Assembly: GCF_034321785.1 (NCBI RefSeq)
Contig: NZ_JAXLPB010000007.1
Coordinates: 1-64,000 of the forward strand
Source: Fulvimarina uroteuthidis
GTDB taxonomy: Bacteria > Pseudomonadota > Alphaproteobacteria > Rhizobiales > Rhizobiaceae
Direction: 5' to 3'
Length of the DNA: 64,000 nt
Each line of letters begins with the position of its first letter. The first letter of the stretch is position 1. The position numbers were made by a program, and so were the translations under genes. This document shows, in pieces, positions 33,820 to 42,149 of this stretch. The notes below the pieces were generated by a model, which was not told where the DNA came from, ran no database searches, and saw only the letters and a list, made by a program, of their open reading frames with translations.

Positions 33820-35274
33820 CTAGTCATCGCCACCGCCTGCATCGGCGACTTCGTCGCCGCCAGAAGCCGGCAAATCGTCAGAGCCGCCATAGACGGCCGC
33901 GGCGAGCGCCGCGTCGGCCAAATGGAAATCGCGCTTTGCCTCGATCGAGGCAAGGATCGCGCCGATCTTGGCCCGCGTGTCGGCGAGAAGATCAAAGGTG
34001 CTGGTGATCATGCCGTTGTAGGTGAGAAGGGATTCCTTCTCGACGCTGGTCCGCAACGGCACAACGCGCCCTCGATAAAAGCGGGCAATCTCGCTACGGC
34101 CCTTGTAGGCCTTGTACGCCGCCCGCGCCTGGCTGCGGATATCAACCGCCTTTGCGGCGACTTGGTTAGCCGCTTTCAGATAGGCAAACTCCGCCTTTCG
34201 CAGGCGCGCCTGACCGCTGTCGAAAATCGGAATTTCCAGCGAGACCTCCGCAATGCCGGACAAGGTGTTGGAGGCAGACTCGCTGCCGTCTTCCTCCTCT
34301 TCGACTTCTCGTTCGACTTCAAGTCCGCCCGCGATTTCCAGATCGGAGGCATAGCGCGTCGCCTGCGTGAGGCCATACGAGCGGGCAAGGCTTTCGAGTT
34401 CCAGACGTGCGACCTGAAGATCGACGCGGTTCTTCAGCGCCTCAGCCTCGACTGTCCGATAATTCTTGAGGGTACCGGGAAGCGGCGGAAGGGCGTTCGG
34501 AACCTCGAAATCAAGATTCTTTCCCCATACGCCCATCACACGGTAGAGCTTTTCCTTTGCAAGCTGGGCCGCAAGACGTGACTTCGCCTTTTGCCCCGTA
34601 ATCTCAGCATAGAACGCTTGCTCCCGGATCTGCTCGACTTTCGGAAGGGCTCCGCTCGCAGCCAGTTCATCGCCAAGCTCAGCCGCTGCATCAGCTGCGA
34701 TCTTGGCCTTGGTAAGAGCACCAACCTCTTCCCATGCGCCAACTGCCTCGATCCAGGCAGCCCGCGTTTCTGCAGCCAGAGAAAGTGTTGCGTCGACGGC
34801 GCGAAGTTGGGCCTGCATGACCTTCACTTCGGCCACATCAAGTCGACGCTCGCGTGTCATCAGCCGGATGATGTTCGCAGCGATTACCCCTTCAATGCTC
34901 GGGCCGACTCCAATACGGGTCAGCGAGGCAGAAAGCGTCGGATTGACGGCCATCCCCTCCTGCCAGAGGTCTGCGACCGACATGCCGATATCGGCATAGG
35001 CGGCTTGCAAACCCTTGTTGTTGAGGATCGCGACCTGAATGGCGGCATCGACACCAACATATTTCGCCTTGAGGAGCTGATCGACACGGTTCTTGGCGCC
35101 AGCAGCCTGTTGCCGATCCTGGACCCAGACCGTTTCCTTGCCAAGGCGCTGGGCGGTCTGGCCGGCAACAAGCGAGAATCCGAGATCGGTCTCAAAGTTC
35201 TCGCCGACCCCAACGCAGCCCGAGATAAAAGCGGGCAAGAAAAGCACAAGAGTTGCCTTTGGAAGAAATCTCAT
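33820..35274 (-). CDS. TolC-family outer-membrane efflux lipoprotein
   Basis: The 484-aa protein has a lipobox (FLPAFISGC) and long alpha-helical hairpins with two repeats of the outer-membrane efflux protein domain, each with coiled-coil heptads (TLSLAAETRAAWIEAVGAWEE; DIRSQARAAYKAYKGRSEIARFY). The acidic loop EREVEEEEDGSES (about 318) and the acidic C-terminus are unusual. No inner-membrane pump or membrane-fusion protein lies nearby, so it may work with a CusA/B-like pump elsewhere or act alone. It overlaps the preceding lipoprotein gene by 4 bp. Confidence 0.87.
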   Translation of the reverse strand: MRFLPKATLVLFLPAFISGCVGVGENFETDLGFSLVAGQTAQRLGKETVWVQDRQQAAGAKNRVDQLLKAKYVGVDAAIQVAILNNKGLQAAYADIGMSVADLWQEGMAVNPTLSASLTRIGVGPSIEGVIAANIIRLMTRERRLDVAEVKVMQAQLRAVDATLSLAAETRAAWIEAVGAWEEVGALTKAKIAADAAAELGDELAASGALPKVEQIREQAFYAEITGQKAKSRLAAQLAKEKLYRVMGVWGKNLDFEVPNALPPLPGTLKNYRTVEAEALKNRVDLQVARLELESLARSYGLTQATRYASDLEIAGGLEVEREVEEEEDGSESASNTLSGIAEVSLEIPIFDSGQARLRKAEFAYLKAANQVAAKAVDIRSQARAAYKAYKGRSEIARFYRGRVVPLRTSVEKESLLTYNGMITSTFDLLADTRAKIGAILASIEAKRDFHLADAALAAAVYGGSDDLPASGGDEVADAGGGDD

Positions 35275-35525
35275 CGGGCAGCCTCACCACCTTGAACCGC
35301 TTCAGAGACTGGTTCGATCTCGACCCCAGAATTCCGAAATGGCCTTGGATCGCGAGGGCCGCGATGGGTATATTGTCCAACAACTGACCCAACAGACGAT
35401 GATACATGAACGGATGGATCATCGGCTTGCGGAAAGATGGCAATTTCGGGCAAGCCCCGAGGGGCCTCCGCGCAACCTGCCAGAAGCAGGCTGGGCAGAG
35501 CTCCAGCAAGTAAAAGGGTTTTCAT
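35271..35525 (-). CDS. Small lipoprotein of the copper operon
   Basis: The 84-aa protein has a lipobox (LPSLLLAGC, Cys18) and about 65 mature residues without a recognised domain (PRGLPEIAIFPQADDPS; SVVGQYTHRGPRDPRPF). It is translationally coupled to the TolC-like gene (ATGA overlap at 35271-35274), which suggests it helps that channel in the outer membrane. A perfect 8-1-8 palindrome lies 143 bp before its start. Confidence 0.7.
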   Translation of the reverse strand: MKTLLLAGALPSLLLAGCAEAPRGLPEIAIFPQADDPSVHVSSSVGSVVGQYTHRGPRDPRPFRNSGVEIEPVSEAVQGGEAAR

Positions 35526-35667
35526 TGTCCAGCCTGACAGCAGGATCTGGCCACTCGGATATGGAAATCCGGAGTGCGATCACATAGCGATACAAGGAAT
35601 CAAGGCTCGCGAAGTGCGCGAGGGTCCGTACCGGCGTCCCCGTGGCTTACACCACAAGCAACGCTTA

Positions 35668-35684
35668 CAGTTTCATTGAAACTG
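35668..35684. promoter_or_regulatory. 17-bp palindrome, candidate operator of the copper operon
   Basis: CAGTTTCA-T-TGAAACTG is a perfect inverted repeat located between the small secreted-protein gene (ends 35692) and the lipoprotein-TolC-CopA genes. It is not followed by a U-tract. It could be an operator for a dimeric regulator or a short processing hairpin. The regulator is not encoded next to it. Confidence 0.4.
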
Positions 35685-35691
35685 TGCTGCC

Positions 35692-36069
35692 TTAGGATCG
35701 AGGCGGGCGATCGAGGTATGACGTCGCCCCATCAATGTGAGCATCATTGACGGAAACATATTTCTGGAAAGACCAGCGCATTCGATCGGTTTCAGGGCCT
35801 GATAATGCGAGGAAGCTCGAAGGGCAATCCGTAGCACACTTTCCGTTCATGGATTTTGATGTGTGCTGATGCTCGCCAGCATGACCGCTTTTCGCAACCT
35901 CACACCGATCCGCAGTGCCGCAGTCATGTGTTGCTTCAGCGTGTGCCCGGTCGGAAACCATGTAACTGGAGCCTGCATGAGCAAACTGCGCTCCCAAGAT
36001 AGACAGGCATAGAAAGACGACTGCGAAAAGCCGCCAGCAAATGCCAATTCTTGGATTTAAGGCTACCAT
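35692..36069 (-). CDS. Small secreted His/Cys-containing protein
   Basis: The 125-aa protein read from ATG 36069 has a signal peptide (LFAVVFLCLSILGAQFAHA). The mature part holds four cysteines and several histidines in a short stretch (THDCGTADRCEVAKSGHAG and then HQHTSK...CATDC). Such small periplasmic proteins are common beside copper-resistance genes and could bind metal, but no family was recognised. An in-frame start at 36105 would place 12 charged residues before the signal and is less likely. Confidence 0.65.
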   Translation of the reverse strand: MVALNPRIGICWRLFAVVFLCLSILGAQFAHAGSSYMVSDRAHAEATHDCGTADRCEVAKSGHAGEHQHTSKSMNGKCATDCPSSFLALSGPETDRMRWSFQKYVSVNDAHIDGATSYLDRPPRS

Positions 36070-36171
36070 GTGGTCCTTGTATCGAATTGAAATATCCTCG
36101 TCCACCCCAAAATGGGATTAGCAGAAAGACGCTCAGCGAACGTTGCATTTGGGTTACTCGAAATTGGCCAG

Positions 36172-36303
36172 CTAGCGCCGAAGATATTTGATTAGCGCTA
36201 CAACCGTTAGGAGTAGAACGACGACAACGATGAGCCCGACAAGCCCCATGCCACCCATCATCCATCCCATGCCGTCCATATCCTGCATTCCGTCGTCCAT
36301 CAT
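36172..36303 (-). CDS. 43-aa Met-rich single-pass membrane peptide
   Basis: A short gene reads MMDDGMQDMDGMGWMMGGMG followed by one membrane helix (LVGLIVVVVLLLTVVALIKYL) and RR, ending in TAG at 36172. Eight Met residues in the first 18 suggest Cu(I)/Ag(I) binding at the periplasmic face. Two adjacent ATG codons (36303, 36300) can serve as start, with GGAAAAAACG upstream. Similar tiny peptides occur in copper and silver gene clusters. It probably begins the minus-strand copper transcript, and the IS30 remnant lies 40 bp upstream. Confidence 0.65.
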   Translation of the reverse strand: MMDDGMQDMDGMGWMMGGMGLVGLIVVVVLLLTVVALIKYLRR

Positions 36304-36345
36304 CGTTTTTTCCATCGTCTCGGTTTGTTTAAGCCACTCGAGGTA

Positions 36346-36834
36346 GCGCTGACGAGGCCGGGCACTGGGAGGGTGACCTCATCATTTGCAGGAAGGCGCG
36401 GCCAGTGCTCGTCCTGCATGAGCGAAAGACGAGGATGACGATCGTCACCCGGCTCACCGGAAAGACCGCCGCAGAAACGATCTCGGCCATGACTGCGATC
36501 TTCCGGCGGGTTGATCCCGGCCTCAGATCGTCCGTCACGTTCGACAATGACACGACCTTTGCCCGCCATGCCTTGCTCAAGAACCTCTTCGGCATGACGA
36601 CATGGTTCTGCGACGCCTATGCATCCTGGCAAAAATGGCGGCGTCGAAAACGCGAATGGTCGATTGCGACGATGGCTGCCACGCTCGCTCGATCTCGACA
36701 CCCTGTCCGAACACGATCTTCAGAATGTCATCGTCTCGCTCAACACCACGCCGAGGAAATGTCTTGGCTTCACCACACCGCTTCAGGCTCTCCTCAAAGA
36801 GCTTGGCAAAGACGTCCAGATCCGCTTCTCATGA
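36346..36834 (+). pseudogene. IS30-family transposase remnant, truncated and frameshifted
   Basis: The fragment opens in the catalytic domain (EAGHWEGDLIICRKARP; the GD aspartate of the DDE triad), continues through RMTIVTRLTGKTAAET, SSVTFDNDTTFARH (second Asp) and WFCDAY, then shifts frame near 36615. It resumes as HPGKNGGVENANGRLRRWLP (catalytic Glu region), TPRKCLGFTTPLQALL to a TGA at 36832-36834. The N-terminal half is missing. Confidence 0.85.
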
Positions 36835-36919
36835 AACGGTTGCACTTCACGCTGGAATCCACCGGCTTCAAAAAGTTAACAAAGCCTGAAAATCTCCGCC
36901 AAGTTGGGGCTTTCGCGGC

Positions 36920-36942
36920 TCAGTTCCGCGTGGAAATCAACA
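36920..36942 (+). repeat. IS21-type terminal sequence, remnant copy
   Basis: Twenty-three bases that match the IS21 end at 937-959 in the same orientation with a single mismatch (GTTCCGCGTGG versus GTTCCGGGTGG). No istA/istB gene remains next to it, so it is a leftover of a related element. Confidence 0.6.
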
Positions 36943-37154
36943 TCCTGTATCGAGCGAGGTAACGAGGAGGAGTTTCAGCTTGCCGTCCGGATCAATCCAA
37001 TATGGCAAGGCTGCCACCTGTCGCCGTCGTTTCTGCTTCCTCAAGCGCTTTCTAGAAATTTGATGTTCCGCCGCTTTTCTTGAATACAGGTCACCAGGCC
37101 CGACGGCGGATCTGTTTCAACTCTTAGCCGTTCCATAATGGGCCTTATGCCGCC

Positions 37155-37472
37155 TCAATATCCGGAAGATTTCATGAGACGGGTTAGGGCTTCGCCATAA
37201 GATTCACCAGTCTCGTTACACATAGCTTTAAAGCGATTTATGGCGCTGATCGGGGCTCGGACATACACGTGATCACTCGGCTCTTTTGATTTCCGAATTC
37301 GCTTTACACGCTCTGTCGGTTCGCGACTTTCAAACCCACTTTTTTGAGATGCTCGGTCAGCAGCTTCGTCGAGATCCTGATCGTCGGTGACAACCTTCCG
37401 CGACTTCTCGAAGCCGGTCGTGATATCGAGCTTCGATCGCGTCTTTTGCCCAAACCCAAGATCGTTTGCCAT
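37155..37472 (-). CDS. Plasmid partition partner (ParB-like small protein)
   Basis: The 105-aa basic protein follows parA with a 1-bp overlap. Its second half (PSDHVYVRAPISAINRFKAMCNETGESYGEALTRLM) looks like a ribbon-helix-helix/ParG-type DNA-binding end, with a flexible charged N-terminus as in small centromere-binding proteins. It most likely binds the repeat cluster at 38221-38326 and contacts ParA. The assignment rests mainly on gene order. Confidence 0.65.
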   Translation of the reverse strand: MANDLGFGQKTRSKLDITTGFEKSRKVVTDDQDLDEAADRASQKSGFESREPTERVKRIRKSKEPSDHVYVRAPISAINRFKAMCNETGESYGEALTRLMKSSGY

Positions 37473-38152
37473 TATGCAGCCTCCTGCGTGATCTTTCGAA
37501 GTGCCGCGAGAACCTCTCCAGTGTAGGCGACGGCGTTGTCTATCGCTCCTTGCAGATTACTGACTTTGGCGGCATCGAGCTCGAAGAGGCTCAGTTTCTC
37601 CATGAACATGGCATTAAATGCCTGACGCTGGTGAAGATGACTCGAAAGCAGAGGCATCCCATTTGCCCGCATTTGGTTGGCAATCTCTCTCTCGATTTTC
37701 GTCGTGAAAGGCGGTGGGCTTGTCCGATTGAAACTGAGGACGAATGGCAAGTCCCTGCCAGCATCTTCTCCACTTTCGTGAACGAGGGCGACTGCTCTAG
37801 CAGCCTGCTTTGCCTCGAGTGCACTGCCTCCAAGAGGTATTATCGTGAGATCAGCTCGCATGATGGCGCGTGACGTCATGCGGCTGGCGGTCCCTTCGAG
37901 ATCGATAAATACGAACTGGGACTCGTTGGAGGCTCTCTTTATTAAGGTTCCAATATTGCTCTCGCTGACGTCTGCATAGACGCTGATCGAGGCCTTTGAA
38001 GTGCCGGTTCGCCAATCGGTTATCGGTTTGTTGGGATCTGCATCGATGATCGTAACATCTCCGCCCTGGTCAGCGATGGTTGAGGCCAACGTAAGGATTG
38101 TCGTGGACTTCCCTGCCCCACCTTTCGGGTTTGCAGCGCATACGATCGGCAT
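37472..38152 (-). CDS. parA: ParA-family plasmid partition ATPase
   Basis: The 226-aa protein lacks the extra N-terminal HTH, as in type Ib ParA. It has a deviant Walker A (NPKGGAGKST, residues 8-17), Walker A' (VTIIDADPNKP) and Walker B (FVFIDLEGT). It forms dynamic ATP-dependent patterns on the nucleoid to position plasmid copies. It is coupled to the small gene downstream (37155). The inverted/direct repeats just upstream of its start are a likely centromere and operator. Confidence 0.9.
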   Translation of the reverse strand: MPIVCAANPKGGAGKSTTILTLASTIADQGGDVTIIDADPNKPITDWRTGTSKASISVYADVSESNIGTLIKRASNESQFVFIDLEGTASRMTSRAIMRADLTIIPLGGSALEAKQAARAVALVHESGEDAGRDLPFVLSFNRTSPPPFTTKIEREIANQMRANGMPLLSSHLHQRQAFNAMFMEKLSLFELDAAKVSNLQGAIDNAVAYTGEVLAALRKITQEAA

Positions 38153-38220
38153 CTCAATCTCCTCGTGTTCGTCTCACCGATAAACTTGAAAGCTTGAGGA
38201 AAGCTTGATGAGAGCGTTTA

Positions 38221-38326
38221 GATAGCATGCTCGCAAATATCCTGCGGCAAGCCATATGATAGCAATCATATATCATGCAATCATATTGCTTGCACATAGC
38301 GATCAGAAATATCGTTGCATGCTATC
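38221..38326. repeat. Inverted and direct repeats upstream of parA (candidate centromere/operator)
   Basis: GATAGCATGC (38221-38230) is matched by GCATGCTATC (38317-38326). Between them GCAATCATAT occurs twice in direct orientation (38262-38271 and 38277-38286, 15 bp apart), and TATGAT-AGCA-ATCATA forms a palindrome at 38255-38270. The segment is AT-rich compared with its surroundings. Such clusters next to parA are typical parS/parC sites, though an iteron-type origin is possible. Confidence 0.55.
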
Positions 38327-38544
38327 CCTGAATCTCGGGTCGGTGAGCCGCGATCAGGCGTTTTTACAAAAGGGATCAAGTTATCGATCGGTTGGGGCGA
38401 TCCGTCGGAGTATCCCAGCGTAGCTGATGACGCCGACCTGAAATCCTTGCGTCAACCTGACCATTGCGTCCGTTGCCAGGCATGGCTTCCTAGGAAAGAC
38501 TCGCGTACTCTCTTCCTAGGAGCATCGCAGAATCGGGTAATTGA

Positions 38545-38769
38545 ATGTCTCAGGTCTCTTCGACACAGCATCGCGTTCGTCGGCGTGCCCTCGGTATGCG
38601 GACAACGGAGACCATGCTCCATAAAACAGAGATCGAACTCCTAGACAGACTGAAGATACGACTTGGTCTGTCTTCAAGATCGGATGCGGTACGCCTCGTC
38701 CTTGCTAAGGCAGATCTCGATAGCTTCACTCCGGCTGACGTTGAAGTCCTGAAAGAAGGTGCTCGCTAA
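38545..38769 (+). CDS. Small ribbon-helix-helix-like protein
   Basis: The 74-aa protein has a likely RHH DNA-binding core: TEIELLDRLKIRLGLSSRSDAVRLVL (residues about 28-53) with the strand TTETMLHK before it. It lies between the parS-like repeats and the possible rep gene on the same strand as rep. A role as a copy-number or partition regulator is reasonable but unproven. Confidence 0.6.
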   Translation: MSQVSSTQHRVRRRALGMRTTETMLHKTEIELLDRLKIRLGLSSRSDAVRLVLAKADLDSFTPADVEVLKEGAR

Positions 38770-38805
38770 CGCCGATGATTTTCGAGAATACGGAGAAGCC
38801 ATAGG

Positions 38806-38865
38806 CAAAGAAAAAGGCCCCGAAGCGGGAGCCGCCGGAGCCTTCGTCTGAAAAGGTGTGGTTAC
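38806..38865 (-). ncRNA. Candidate antisense RNA in the rep leader
   Basis: On the minus strand TTGACG (plus 38894-38899) is followed after 17 bp by a weak -10 (plus 38871-38876). About 50-60 nt further on lies a terminator-like hairpin (GGCTCC-CGCTTC-GGGGCC, plus 38816-38833) with TTTTTCTTT. The RNA would be complementary to the leader of the gene at 38955, as with ctRNAs that control plasmid replication. No minus-strand gene needs this terminator. Confidence 0.35.
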
Positions 38866-38954
38866 CCTCAGACTTAGCCTCCTCCGCTGACATCGTCAAC
38901 TGAAAACGCGGTTTCCCGCCACGGACCTGCTTTGCCTCGCGCAAGGAAGACCCG

Positions 38955-39725
38955 ATGACGGACGAACAATGGCGCGCGCTTATGGTTGCGCGAACGACGA
39001 CGGCTGATCTCTTTGGATCGGGCGAGGGCGGATCTGTGCCCGCTCCCTCTTTCGAAGCAAGAGCGGCGATCTGGCGCGATCAGCAAGCCGGACTGATCTC
39101 GTTTGCCGAGGCACAGCGCCGATCGGCAGCGGTCGGCAATGCGCCGACGCGATCACTCGATGATAGCAAGAGCGGGAAGGGCGTTGCGCGCCCGCCTGTC
39201 GCGCGGCCTCGCCATCAACGGCCGGTCCCGAACGACAGCCGTCAGTATGCCCAGCCGATGGCAACGGCAGCAGCCCGCGACGATCGCCTGACGCCGAACG
39301 CCAAGGCATTCCTCCAGGTTCTGCGCGCGCGCTGCGGTAAGGGCAGGGAGACCACGATCACGAAGGGCACGGCCGGGAACATCATGGCCCGCTCGACGCG
39401 CACGATCCGGCGCTACCTGATCGATCTCGTTCGCTTCGGCTACATCGAACTCTCGATCTCGCGTAATCCTCGCGGTCTGCATCTCGGGCTCCTGGTGAAG
39501 CTCACCGAGAAGGTCATGCCGTTCTTCGAGGAGGCGAGGGGGCTTGCCCGGTGGCTTGCCGAAACGCCCGCAGCTTTGTTCGAGCCGTTCAAGGGCGTGC
39601 TGGCTTCTGGAAAACAAGGGGTGACACTTCTGTCATCCAGAAACCAAATCTCAAAAAATCATTTTCTTCCGGTTTTAAATAACCAAGGAGATGTAAAAGG
39701 AGCGAGGTTCAGACCGCCCGACTGA
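38955..39725 (+). CDS. Helix-turn-helix protein, possible replication initiator
   Basis: The 256-aa protein has a winged-helix/HTH region in the middle (LTPNAKAFLQVLRARCGKGRET; ITKGTAGNIMARSTRTIRRYLIDLVRFGYIEL, residues about 113-175). The segment LLSSRNQISKN lies near the C-terminus. The N-terminal 90 residues are flexible and basic. Its position beside parA/parS and a possible antisense RNA suggests plasmid Rep. The 3' end of the gene and the following bases are AT-rich (39640-39700) and contain TGACA-CTTC-TGTCA (39622-39635), which could be part of an origin. A transcription regulator is the alternative. Confidence 0.5.
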   Translation: MTDEQWRALMVARTTTADLFGSGEGGSVPAPSFEARAAIWRDQQAGLISFAEAQRRSAAVGNAPTRSLDDSKSGKGVARPPVARPRHQRPVPNDSRQYAQPMATAAARDDRLTPNAKAFLQVLRARCGKGRETTITKGTAGNIMARSTRTIRRYLIDLVRFGYIELSISRNPRGLHLGLLVKLTEKVMPFFEEARGLARWLAETPAALFEPFKGVLASGKQGVTLLSSRNQISKNHFLPVLNNQGDVKGARFRPPD

Positions 39726-39820
39726 CGACCAATCGCGGCTCCGTCAGATCATGAGGAAGGCTATCAGCAGGCATTTTGACGATGCCGCGCGGTTTTCGGC
39801 GTCAATATTCGGAATGACGC

Positions 39821-40306
39821 TCAGTCGTCCGTCTTTCGGCGTCGGTTCGTATGCCGAAAGACGCCGGATCGGACCTTCCAGCGATCGCCAAGAGCAACCC
39901 CGCCCGTTCGCCAGATCCGTCGGATCCGGTAACCGATGGGACTTGCGTCGTTATCCGGCTGGTTCGTTGGCGTCGGTTCCGGTCGCGCAGCCTTTTCCTT
40001 CTCAGCCATCAGCTCAGGCATTCGTGGCGTCGGGACCGATGTCGGTATTTCCGTTCGATCTTCGTATTCAGCCGGATCAATGAAACGAACCGGTTGCTTC
40101 TTGCGATACCGACGTGACGGGTGGCGCACCGGCTTGTCATTAGGCTCGACGGGGTCCAACTGGACGTCCTGCTCGCGCGTCGTCTCGTCGGGGGTCGAAC
40201 GCTCGGCGAGGATCCGGCCGGATCGCGCCGCTGCCTCCACTTTCTCCTTCAGCTCTCTCTGTTCGGTCGTCTCTTCGGACTGTTCGATTGCCTGAGTACC
40301 CGACTC
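39821..40306 (-). pseudogene. C-terminal part of a plasmid gene split by an IS5 element
   Basis: The open frame runs out of the IS5 end as ESGTQAIEQSEETTEQRELKE and continues through EAAARSGRILAERSTPDE to a stop at 39821. It is a charged, low-complexity protein (many Glu, Arg, Pro) without a recognised domain. The matching N-terminus lies on the other side of the insertion (41222-41363). Together they would form one protein of about 210 residues. Confidence 0.55.
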
Positions 40307-40315
40307 GAAACTCGG

Positions 40316-41149
40316 TCAAACATAACAGTACCTTGCGAGCCGCCTCGTGAGGAGCCGGATCTGGGCGACGTGGATCCAGGCTTCAGCGCTCGTGACCGTC
40401 TTCTCGAAGTCCTTTGCCAGCCTACGGCAGCGTCCGAGCCAGGCGAACGTGCGCTCCACCACCCATCGACGTGGTAGAACGACGAAGCCGGTCATGTCCT
40501 CAGTCCGCTTGACGATTTCGATCGTCCACGTTCCATGCTTTTGCAGCCTGCTTCTGAGCTTTTTGCCGGCGTAGCCGCCATCGGCGAAAACATGGCGAAG
40601 CCAGGGATATCGGGTCCGGACCTGTCGAAGGACGTCCGGCGCACCGTCGCGATCCTGAATGTTGGCCGGATGCACGACGAGCCCGACCATCAAACCGAGC
40701 GTGTCGGTTAGGATGTGGCGCTTGCGACCGTTGATCTTCTTGCCGGCGTCATAGCCACGGGGACCGCCGCTCTCGGTCGTCTTCACGGTCTGGCTGTCGA
40801 TAACCCCGGCGCTCGGGCTCGCCTCTCGTCCCTCCAGTTCACGGGCAGCGGTGACAAGGACGGCATTGATCGCTCGAAGTAAGCCGCTGTCACGAAAGCC
40901 ATAGAAATAGCGCTGGACCGTCGAGCGCGGTGGAAAATCTGATGGTAAAAGGCTCCAGGCGCAGCCGCCCGAAGCGAGATACAGGATCGCGTTCATCACC
41001 TCCCGCAAATCGGTCGTTCGCGGACGGCCGATCCGTTTGACCGCTGGAAGAAGCGGTTCAATCACGGTCCACTCGCGATCGGTCAGGTCGCTTGAATAAC
41101 GGGCGTTCCTGCGAGCATAGTCGCGGCGAGCGATTTCAGTCCAAGGCAT
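40316..41149 (-). CDS. IS5-family transposase
   Basis: The 277-aa DDE transposase is intact. Motifs are RYSSDLTDREWTVIEPLLP at the N-terminus, GVIDSQTVKT (first Asp), HVFADGGYAGKKL (second Asp) and RRWVVERTFAWLGRCRRLAKDFE (catalytic Glu, the IS5 Y/R-signature). The start at 41149 (MPWTEIARRDYARRN) is common for this group. Terminal inverted repeats could not be defined by eye, but the host gene breaks at about 40306 and 41222, which sets the element at roughly 915 bp. Confidence 0.92.
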   Translation of the reverse strand: MPWTEIARRDYARRNARYSSDLTDREWTVIEPLLPAVKRIGRPRTTDLREVMNAILYLASGGCAWSLLPSDFPPRSTVQRYFYGFRDSGLLRAINAVLVTAARELEGREASPSAGVIDSQTVKTTESGGPRGYDAGKKINGRKRHILTDTLGLMVGLVVHPANIQDRDGAPDVLRQVRTRYPWLRHVFADGGYAGKKLRSRLQKHGTWTIEIVKRTEDMTGFVVLPRRWVVERTFAWLGRCRRLAKDFEKTVTSAEAWIHVAQIRLLTRRLARYCYV

Positions 41150-41221
41150 CTCTGGCTCCATCTCGTTTGGCGACAAGACGGAATCACAACCTGCTGAAAT
41201 CGCTCAACTCATTTCGGGCTA

Positions 41222-41363
41222 GGCTCTGATACCGCTTCTGAGCCGCGCTTGGCTTCGACGTCCTGGCTGGCTTCGGCTCGAGCGCCGATCGCTTATCGTC
41301 AGCCGGTCCCGATCGACGGCTCTTCCGGATTTCGACAGTGAAGGGCTTGCGTACACGAGGCAT
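41222..41363 (-). pseudogene. N-terminal part of the plasmid gene split by IS5
   Basis: From ATG 41363 the frame reads MPRVRKPFTVEIRKSRRSG and then a Lys/Ser/Pro-rich stretch ending AAQKRYQS where the IS5 element begins. A strongly basic start followed by low-complexity sequence resembles accessory proteins found near conjugation genes of rhizobial plasmids. The function is unknown. Confidence 0.55.
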
Positions 41364-41584
41364 GAAAGGTCCGTCGGATCGTAAGGAAGGAAAAGGGATG
41401 CGGGATCAGCTCGTTCGCTTTCCATGATGTCGGGAAAGACTGCAGAACTGCTGAACAAGCAATATCACCAAACTTAAGGGCGAGCGCGGACCGTCAAACG
41501 GTCCGGGCTCCAATTGTCTGCGAGATCCGCGAACCGGTATCAAGATGCGGGGATGTGCTTCTATTCTGCGGCTGACAGGGGTCG

Positions 41585-42148
41585 TCAGGCGGCTTTCCAG
41601 ACCTCGTTCAGAATGCGCGCCGCGATCTCGGCTTTATCCTGCGGCAGGAACCGCCCGTAATGCTGGGCGACCATGTCCGGTGTATCCTGGATCGCGTAGC
41701 TTGCCTGTTCGTAGGATCCGGTCTGCTTCAGGATGTGCGTCGCCAGGACATCGCGGATGTTGTGCGGCCCATGCGGCAGAAGGCCTTCGATCGCGCCTCG
41801 TCCCGTCCATGGATTGTAGATGCCATAGCGCTGGATCGTCGTTCGCCAGGCTTCGAAGAATGTATTCTGGTCGTAGGCGGCATTTGTGCTGGTCCATTTC
41901 ACCGATTTGACAAAGAGAGTGCCTGGGTCCTGCGCGGGCCCAAGACAGCGGGCGCGATGGCGATCGATCCAGGCGTCGATCGCAGCGTAGAGGCCGCCGA
42001 GATCCGGCAGGACGAGACGGAACGGTTTCGAGCCGAAGAAGGACGAGTTGTGGTTCTTGAAGGCAATGGACGGGATCAGGACCTCCCAGCCGTTTTCCCT
42101 CGTGCTCCAGCGTAACTCGCCGCGCCGGCGATCCTCGAGCGCTCGCTC
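41585..42148 (-). pseudogene. Tyrosine recombinase/integrase, C-terminal fragment
   Basis: About 188 residues remain. The catalytic core is recognisable: a His-x-x-Arg box (GPHNIRDVLATHILK), a later helix (YEQASYAIQD) and the active-site region MVAQHYGRFLP with the nucleophile Tyr. The N-terminal half, including the first catalytic Arg, is missing because an IS5-type transposase fragment on the opposite strand begins at about 42150. Confidence 0.75.
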
Positions 42149-42149
42149 G

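Noticed and set aside
40290..41235. Terminal inverted repeats of the intact IS5 element
   Set aside because: Comparing the two junctions gave only weak partial matches by eye, so no repeat or target duplication is claimed.
41482..41509. Hairpin with GGACCGT-CAA-ACGGTCC
   Set aside because: The stem is good but there is no U-tract and no clear gene end to serve, so it is not called a terminator.
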